From: Ceriagrion tenellum
Taxonomy: Eukaryota; Arthropoda; Insecta; Odonata; Coenagrionidae
Direction: 5' to 3'
Length of the DNA: 64,000 nucleotides
Assembly: GCA_963169105.1 (NCBI GenBank)
Contig: OY720640.1
Coordinates: forward strand, 56,731,527-56,795,526
Numbering within the stretch: position 1 is the first letter of the stretch; the number at the start of each line of letters is the position of its first letter. Below the pieces are notes generated by a model. That model saw nothing but the letters and a program-made list of their open reading frames with translations, was not told the DNA's origin and made no database searches. Shown here one piece after another: positions 12,401 to 21,400 of this stretch. The translations under genes and the position numbers were made by a program.

Positions 12401-15400
12401 AAAAGAAAACTTGGATGCTGGAGGCATAGGTGTAGGTAATTTGGGGGTGGCAAGGTGTGGCAGTTTCCTCCTCGATATTTTGAAGGGGAAGGATTTTTGT
12501 AATGTTCCCAAGTCACAAATACAAAGTTAACAGGGACATTTTTCGTTACTCTACATTATTTATCTCAATAACTTTATTAAATCATACTGATTAAATAGAA
12601 CATTAAAGGGAAAATAGATAATATTGGCAATAACTCTTAGGTTGCAAATTGCTCTCAAAAGACTAAAATCTACCAATCTACCCTGACCTCCTGATATACT
12701 CTGCCGACCAAATGAAAATGCTCAAATCACACCCCTGGCCAGAGAATCAAGGATTACCCTCCAGAAAAACTTAAGGGGGTAATCAAGGAAATTGCCACCA
12801 AAAGATTTAATGAAGATTGCAATAGTTTTGAGAAGTGGCCAATGCTTAGCTATGGAAAATTTAAGAAGCACAGAAGGTTGATTAGGCATTTTCTAAGTGC
12901 ACAGATTTTTGGTAGGTGTTTGAGCATAAAATGAATGGGGTGAAGCTGAAATGTACACCAATGTCTACAATGATTCAAATAAAAACATTGGTGTACCATA
13001 AACTCTACGCCTTCAGGTGTCACTTTGTGGAAGTATTTTATATTCTAATTCATATTGAAAATAAGTATTGTACTTTTCCACAGTTAGTAAATAGCTGTGG
13101 AAAAGTACAATATTTAAATTCAATATGATTCGAAGTGGTGAACCATCTTCACCCCACTTTGCAGGGTGAAGGTAGCACAAATGTCACTCTATTTTTCTGA
13201 GTTTGTAGGGGTTGGATTGCCACTAAGAAACAATTAGTTGATACATTTAGCTTTCTCAATCAAAATTTCATTGAAAATAAAAGAAAGATGATTGCAGGAG
13301 AGCTAAAAAAAACCTCAAAAACTGTACTGGCTTCACTTCAAACTACAGCATGCTTAAGTATAGGCACTAACTGATTGGAAACATCATCAAAATGCTATTA
13401 AAGAGAACTTTTGTTGGTGATAATCACAAATGTGGAAATTTAACCTTTGCTGCTCTTTCTTCAATTCAGTTATTTAGGAGATACCAATCGAATTTGTTCT
13501 ATAGCACACCTCCTGGATCCCTCAATATCATGACAAGTGTTTTTACCAGTTGGGCTACCAAGGCTTCTCACTTCCTTGTGGACTTCAGTGAGCTAAAAGG
13601 GAACAAGGTGTTCCAGACTGCTGGATATACAATCTATCAAACAGTTCAATACAATTACTAGGCACCATAATCTTTGAGGTTGAAGTCAAACATTGAATTC
13701 AAAGAGGAGTTTGATCTACTGACAAATTTTTGCCAATTTGTGCTATTCCAAAAAACAAACATGTGGGAATATAACTCTAGCGATGACTCTGTAGAGGAAA
13801 TATTGTGGCTAGTCCTAGTATTCTTTATAAAAATGAATGAATTTTGTACCAATGAATGAAGTTTTTACAAAGCAACTGCAAAACCAATTCATTTAGAAGA
13901 ATTTTAGGTATTTCGCCAACACATGAATCTTTTGTATTTAGCATCAAGTGCACTACTAAAGCAAGTACACTATTAAGCAAATCCACTAAAAATGAAAACC
14001 AGGTACATTGAGTTGATTTAGGCTACGTTTTTTTGTTGCAACATTTTTTTGTAATAGTTTTTATTTCCTTTACCTTCTCCAGTTTTAAATACTGATCCCA
14101 CTTCAATGAAGGCTTTGAGTCATGAATAACTTACTAAAAATTAAAAATTGAAGTTTAAGATTAAATATAGAAGAAAAATGGTTGATCATTTACCTAATCG
14201 AATGTTTTTACTCTCTTTGCTCAGGTAGCATATCTAAAATCAAAAATCAATTCTGTATCCTTTGTTTTTTTTCTTCTCACATTGCCAACAAATCATTTGA
14301 GTTTTTGGCAATTTCTCATGATTAAAAATTTTAAAAATGCCATTTTCCTTTAAATCAACTGATTTTGAAAGCATTTTAGATGTGGCGAAAATATAAAGGT
14401 CAAATTCTTATCCACTTAGTTCTTAAAACTTCTCAGCTGTGACCGTTCAAATACTGTTTGATTAGCTGGCTGGCTCTCATTTCAATTCAATGTGCAATAT
14501 TGTGTTGGATTGGATTATGGGTAGCAATAAAGAATTGGTAAATTTTTTCCCTCTTTTCATAATTTTTTTAAAAAATATTTTCTTCAATAAATAGCTGTGT
14601 TTTTTTGTAGTAGTTTCAATTGAACTTCATGTTAACAATCACTGATTGTTTTGAATTGAATCTGGCAGCCATCTGTAACCAGACTTGTGCAAATGGTGGA
14701 GAATGTGTGGCACCTGGGCACTGTGCATGCCGTCGTGGTTATGTGGGCAAAGGTTGTGAAGCAGATCTGGATGAGTGCTCTCTGGGTCTCCATGAGTGTC
14801 ATGCTGGATCTGAGTGTGTGAACATGCCAGGATGGTACTATTGCCAGTGTAGAGCAGGCTACAGACGCACTGTGGCTCCCCCATACACCCACATTCATCC
14901 TGGAGCAACAGCCTTGATGCCAGCAGTGCACTGCCAAGGTAGGTAAATCCAGAGGAGCTTGCATATGCAGTTTATATTCAAACATTGTGACACCTACCTA
15001 CCTTCAACATGCCCCACAAAGGATAAAGTTGGTGTGGAGGCTATTAGTTGTGAGTTTTGAGTGATACCAAGTAAAACAATATTTAGACTTATAATATCAT
15101 CTATACTGATCAGTTACTGACCTATGGTACCTGATTTGAGAGTGTGATTGTTTTGGTATAATTCTCAGGTCCTTTACGCTTATTCCCACTTTGGTGAAAT
15201 AATTCAAGACAGACCTTTGAATAGCTCTAACTTGTCTTTTCGTTCTGGTTCAATGAGCATGTAAAAGTTATCTTAATCACTAGATAAGTGTATTTTGAAA
15301 GGTATCATATCTTTTCCTGTTTCCTTAAATACTCGAGATTGTATGCTTTAGAGCCAGCTATTGGAATATTTTACTCTTGGTTTTATCATAATATTCCTTA

Positions 15401-18400
15401 ATACTTGAAATATTAAAACAGACATGACACTTGATTTGGACAGTTGCACTGTCATAGTTGCATTATCAGGTATAGAATGTTGCAACGTAAGACTCATTAG
15501 GTACTTTGATTGATTAGTTGATAATCATCAAGAGAACTAAAAATGGTTATTTTCATCAATATTGTCACCATTGCTTACCCTCATTTTGATCATGGAATAC
15601 TTGCAGCCATAGCCCTGACTTCCCATCCTCAGGGCCTGGGTTAAAATCCTAGCAATGGTGGAATTTTTCATTGAAATCTAAGCCCATAAATAGGTGCCAT
15701 GTAGAGAGTATTTCAAGAGTAATATTCCATCCTTCAGATGGGATGCTAAACTATGCACCACTTGGAGCATTAACACTGAGAGAAGGCTAATGCCAAAGGT
15801 GAATTCCTCTCCAACCTTCATTCATTCTTATCTAGTCTCTAATTGTTGAGTTAATAGCATGATTTTCCTAATCTGTTATTTTTGATGAACATTAAAATTG
15901 ATCTTCTGGAAAATAATGATGTCATGCCAGTTTGCATAGTGGTGAATTATTTTTGAAGCAAAAATCTTGACCTTTGCAGCATATTAGATAGATAGATATT
16001 TTTATTGGTCCCGTTGATATGTTGTCACATATATAGGCCCCGTCAAATAAATAATAAAAGATATAATACAATAAAATGGTAGTACATTAAAAACGTTCAA
16101 CAATATGTAGCAATATTATGAATCATTCGACAAGAATTCTCTTACATTGTAAAAACAATTCTCAATGAAATATTTTTTCAATTTGATTTTAAAACATGTC
16201 AGTCTTCGCTCATTTTTTATTACAACAGGCAAATTATTAAATAATTTGCAACCCATATATGTCGGCCCTTGGCTAAACATAGTCAGATTGTGAGTACTAG
16301 TCACATAGTTGCATTTATTTCGTGTATCATGGTTATGAACATTACTATTAGCCTTCACATTAAGTTTACATTCATAAGTTTTTACAAGTAATATAGATTC
16401 GTACATGTATATACAAGATAATGGCATAATCTTCAGTCTTTGGAATAGGCATCTACAACTCTCTCTCTTTGTCTTGCCTTACAAATGATTCTAATAGCCC
16501 ACTTCTGTAGTTTGAAAATTCTTTCAGCTTTAGGTGAATTTCCCCATGCCACAATGCCATATTTTAACCTGCTATATATGTGAGCATAATAAAGACTAAT
16601 GGCTGTGTCAGTTTTTGTTATTGTTATCATCCTTCTAATCAAATAACACCCTGAGGAAATTGAAGAGGCAAGATGATCAATGTGACTATCCCAACTGAGG
16701 CATTCATTTAAGTATAAGCCAAGGAATTTAGTGCCTGTCGTACGTCTTAAACTATTGTCTGTAAACTTTATGTACGGACTACAGTCAATTTTCTTCTGTG
16801 GAGGATGAAACAGCATGTAGGATGATTTACTCTTATTTATTAGAACCTTATTTTGGAAACACCAACTCTCCATATTTGTAACCGCATCCTGAGCTGGTAA
16901 AACCACATTTCCTGCCTTATTCTACATGAGTTCTGTTAGATTTACAGTCTGAGTAAAAGAATGATATTTAATTGTAGATATTGTAAATATTTTTGGTACA
17001 ATGAAGTAGTATGTCCTTAAGTGGGTCTCAATGGGGAATTTGTGTAGACCTCTGCCAAAATTTTGAAAATAATAGATTTTTGGGACAGAAGCCCTGCATC
17101 CAAAGGCAAAGGCCTGCATTTTGACAATTTTATGCTAATACACAATTCATGCTCGTCAAAAAGTTTACAAAGGTAATGATTTTTTACCTCTTTGTTCACT
17201 TTATTTATTTGTTACTATGTTAATTAAACCTTTCCCATGCCTTCTAATGAGTTTTTCACCATGGCATTTTTATTTGCAGATGTGAATGAGTGTGTAGAAG
17301 GAACTCATACTTGCCATGGTTCAGCGGAATGTGAGAACACCGAAGGGGGCTTCCGATGTTCATGTAGTCCAGGCTCTGAAGACTGTTCCCTTGGTATGTT
17401 TACTGATAATTAAGCTCTATTACAAGAATGAAGTAATATAAAGAATGGGCTTCTTTTTCATATTAAGAGTCTACCTCACCCAACCTTTTCTTTTGAAGGG
17501 TATCAGATTTCTTCCAGTGAGGTAGATTTCTTCCATTCTAGAAGTAGCATTTTCCCATTGGGGTCACATGGTTGTTATCTTCATGCCCTGTAAACAATTT
17601 TAGTTTTAAGACTAAGAGTCCACAGAAAAGCTGTCAAAAGGTCAATACTAGCCCACCCTGTGACCCAGTTGGAAACTTAAGAATAAAGTTTCCTTTTCTT
17701 TGATACATGCTTACAGGCTGCATTTAGTTTGCTGCTCTGTTATAAATTTATTTGCTGCATTGTCCTAATTAACAGCTTTTATCAGCCTTTTCTTCTATTG
17801 AATTATCTTTCATTTTCCTAATGGCTGGGTGATAACAATGAGAGTAGCCAGGATTTATGTTCAGGGGGCAAGAAACCAAACTGTAGCTGATAATTAAAGT
17901 TGGAGGGGGTAAGGTGGGTCAGGACATCATCCTGTCTGGCTCTGAATGGAGTATGTGGAATGAAATGCCTTGTTTTGGGGGGTGGGGACTGTCTCCTCCT
18001 TACCTCCCTCTGTCTATCCCCTTGATAATTACCTATCTTTACTAATCTATGCTTGCTGTCCTCTATTCCTCGATTTGTGCTCCAGGCTCATTAGGACTAT
18101 TACTCTAATTGTTCCTCCCTTGCAGGTTGCATCATGGATGGGGTTGAGGTGGAAGATGGTGCTACAGTTTCACCTAAAGGCTCACCATGCAAGCGCTGCA
18201 CATGTCACAAGGGTATTATAACATGTGAGGACCCTCAGTGTGAGTGTGGGCCATTGATTCCCAGTCCATCGGGTGTGGCTATTCCTGACCCAGTACCATC
18301 TGTTTCTCTTCGATGCTGCCCCCAGTGTGATGCCTCAGCCGCTTGTCGCCATCAAGAGCTACACCATGTGCTTTTCAGGAGTGGAGAAAGATGGATATAC

Positions 18401-21400
18401 CAATGCCAAACATGCGAATGCCTGGTAAGATAGCATCCTCATGAAGCTGAAGTTAGCATGCTAATACTACTTAATGGGATTCTAATTTTGAGTGAAAAGT
18501 TTAATTATTTGGATTGATTCTCAGCCTTCCTTTTCTTAAAAAGAAATGTTTCGGTTTATCATCATTAAAAACTGAAAAAATGATGTATATGTACCACATA
18601 CATTATATATGTAACATAACCAAATTTGTTGGTCATATGACAAAGCTCAATCCACAGGTAGAAGATGCAAGATTCATTTGATGATAAATATAGCAATGGG
18701 ACTGATATACTTTACCTTGACGTCTGAGTCTGTGTCATACCAACTATTATCTGATTCTTTGTACACAACAGACTCTGTGCCACTTTTACATACAGAATCA
18801 GATGTTTTAGTCTTCTGATGAGACTTCTTTCTGGCCATTATTTTGCTAGATAGTTTGTGTGATTGCAATTGAAGGCGAATTGTGTGGAAATGGATTCACT
18901 CTGAACTAAAATCTGCTCTATGTTTCATTCATCACCACAATGTTTCAACACTTTCCTGGAAATCACACAGAGCATATATGCTCTGTGTGATTTCCAGCAT
19001 ATTTTTCCAGGAAAGTATATATATTCTAAAATAGCTAAAAGGGACTTCCCACCTCTGTGTGTGTATTTCCATGAGTCACCAATAAATATCAGTAGCTTAT
19101 AGGAACACATTGCTGAAATATCTTCTATCTCAAATATCTGAAATAGTGCTGAGGGGCATATGTGTCACAAAGTTGTGGCAGCTGACACAAAGCAGGTGAT
19201 AGGTTTAGTGAGGTAAGTAGGTTTATGGCGATGCGACTTAAAGAAACAATGTTCTTTTCTATATATTTATTATTTATAAATAAGAGCCCTTCCATCACTT
19301 ATTCTTTTACTAAAAGTCCTGGCAACTTGTTTAGGGCATTACCTCCCTAATTCAATTTTAGATCTGTATCGGCCATTTAAATGAAAACAACAGAATCACG
19401 CAAAAGTATTAAACAATACATCCTCTCGTTTCCAAAATTATGCACCCAAAGAAATAATACCATCATTCATAGACCAATTATGAAAATTTTAGTGCCAAGC
19501 CAGGCATTTTTAGATGAGGTTATCATACCTACTAGCTTGGCTAGGGAAGTTCCAGTTAGGAGGTGTTTGCCTCAGTGCCTCAAAAGGCTAAACAAAATTG
19601 CTAATTGGTTCTGGTTTTCAAATTTTCTTTTTTCATTGAATGAAAATCTCCTTTGAAAGTAGAACTAAAAGTATTTTCCACTTACATTAAAAATGAAATA
19701 CTAGCTTCCCTTAATATATAATGTCCTGTATTTTTCCAACAGCTTAGTAAATGCATGATTTATATCCCATCATATATTTTTCATACATACTCTGAGTAGT
19801 AAATGGAGTCGTGAGGGAAAAATGAGATTCATTTGAGTAATGAGTTGTCTAATCCTTCACTTGATCAGGGAAGCATGTACAGAAAATTGCTAACACTTAA
19901 GGACAATCAAAAGTTTGTCCTGGTTCAGGAGATCAGAAACCTGGTCACCTTATTTATAGACTATCTGGTGGTATGCTTCTCTAACCTGTCCATCATAATA
20001 TGCACTTTGCTCCCATGCTCTTTTCTCCTAAACTAGTTTGGGGAGGTAGACTGCTGGCCTCTTGAATGCCCACCGCTCACTTGCCCTGCACCCATCCTTT
20101 CACCTGGCGACTGCTGTCCCCGTTGTGAGGATGACCCCTGTGGCCCGGACGTGGAGGAAACAGTGGTGGCAGCTTCGCCATCACAGCACAATATCACGCC
20201 AGGGATGAACGTGACCATGCCACTGGGGCGTCCCTGCACGTATGCTGGACGTCTCTACGCGAGTGGACATGACTGGAAAGATCCCTATGATAAGTGTACC
20301 ACGTGCAGATGCAGAGTAAGTCATCTGAAGATTGGAGCAAAAGTGGGTGGGTGTGAAAGCATGTGAGGGGAGGGGGGAGCTGGTAGGGGAGGCAGGAATG
20401 TGAAGGAGGAAGAGGCAGAGACCTCGTGCCTCTTTCATGGACCATATATATACATGTATACTATTTTTTTTTCAATGTATTTTGTCTCCTGGCTCCCTTG
20501 GCCATTACCCATTGGTTTGCTAGTGATGGAACCCTTTCGAATGACCCATGATTGTCTGACCATTAACGGTGTGACTCTGTTTTTTAGTGCTTGATCCATG
20601 CTAGAGATTTTTAATTGTTTGCATTCAAGTTTGGTTGTTACAGTGTGGTTTTTAAGTTCAAAGAATTAAACATTTAATTTGACTATCATGTTGACTGTTA
20701 TTATTTGATTGGAGCATAGATGCTTGTTTGGTAGTTTATTTATATTCAAAAGATAAACTTAGTGCCGTTTTTAACAATTTGGCTGAAACAGGCCGATTTT
20801 GTGGTAATGTGCCCTCTGCTCTTACTGTTATCGAGCCTATAGTACATTCAACTTTTTAATAGTATGCTCATGTGAGATAAGTTTGTCCCATTTACATCTG
20901 TTGGAACCGAGTGGCTACTTGCGACTAACAACTTGGTAACACTGACTTCCCTTTCAGGTGCCGTACTGCGACCAACTGGTGAGCAATCTCGCGTGTTGTG
21001 TGCATCGGTAATCACGTGATCACTCTCTAGCCAAATCACATCACACCCTGCGTACGGATGTAGCTCACTTGCATGCTCTGTTGCACTTGGAGTGTGTGTG
21101 TGTGTTGCAGTTATTTCCCATTTTTCTTTTAATTTTTGTTTGTTTCTTTCTTTTATTCTTTGGTTAGGGTCTCTGAGCTTTGCCATCTCTGCCGATGCTA
21201 TTGTATGGGTTGGTATCAGTAAGATGTGTTTATTTCTTGAGCTGGACTTTTTATTTTTTTATTTGCATATGCCACTCTATGGATGAATGAACCTTTTGAT
21301 CTACAATGTCATGAATGCATGGTGACATCTGCTCACATGGTAGAAATTAATCAAGGAATGAACGATTTGTTAATGAGAATGTGTGGGGGGCTTGGTGGTC

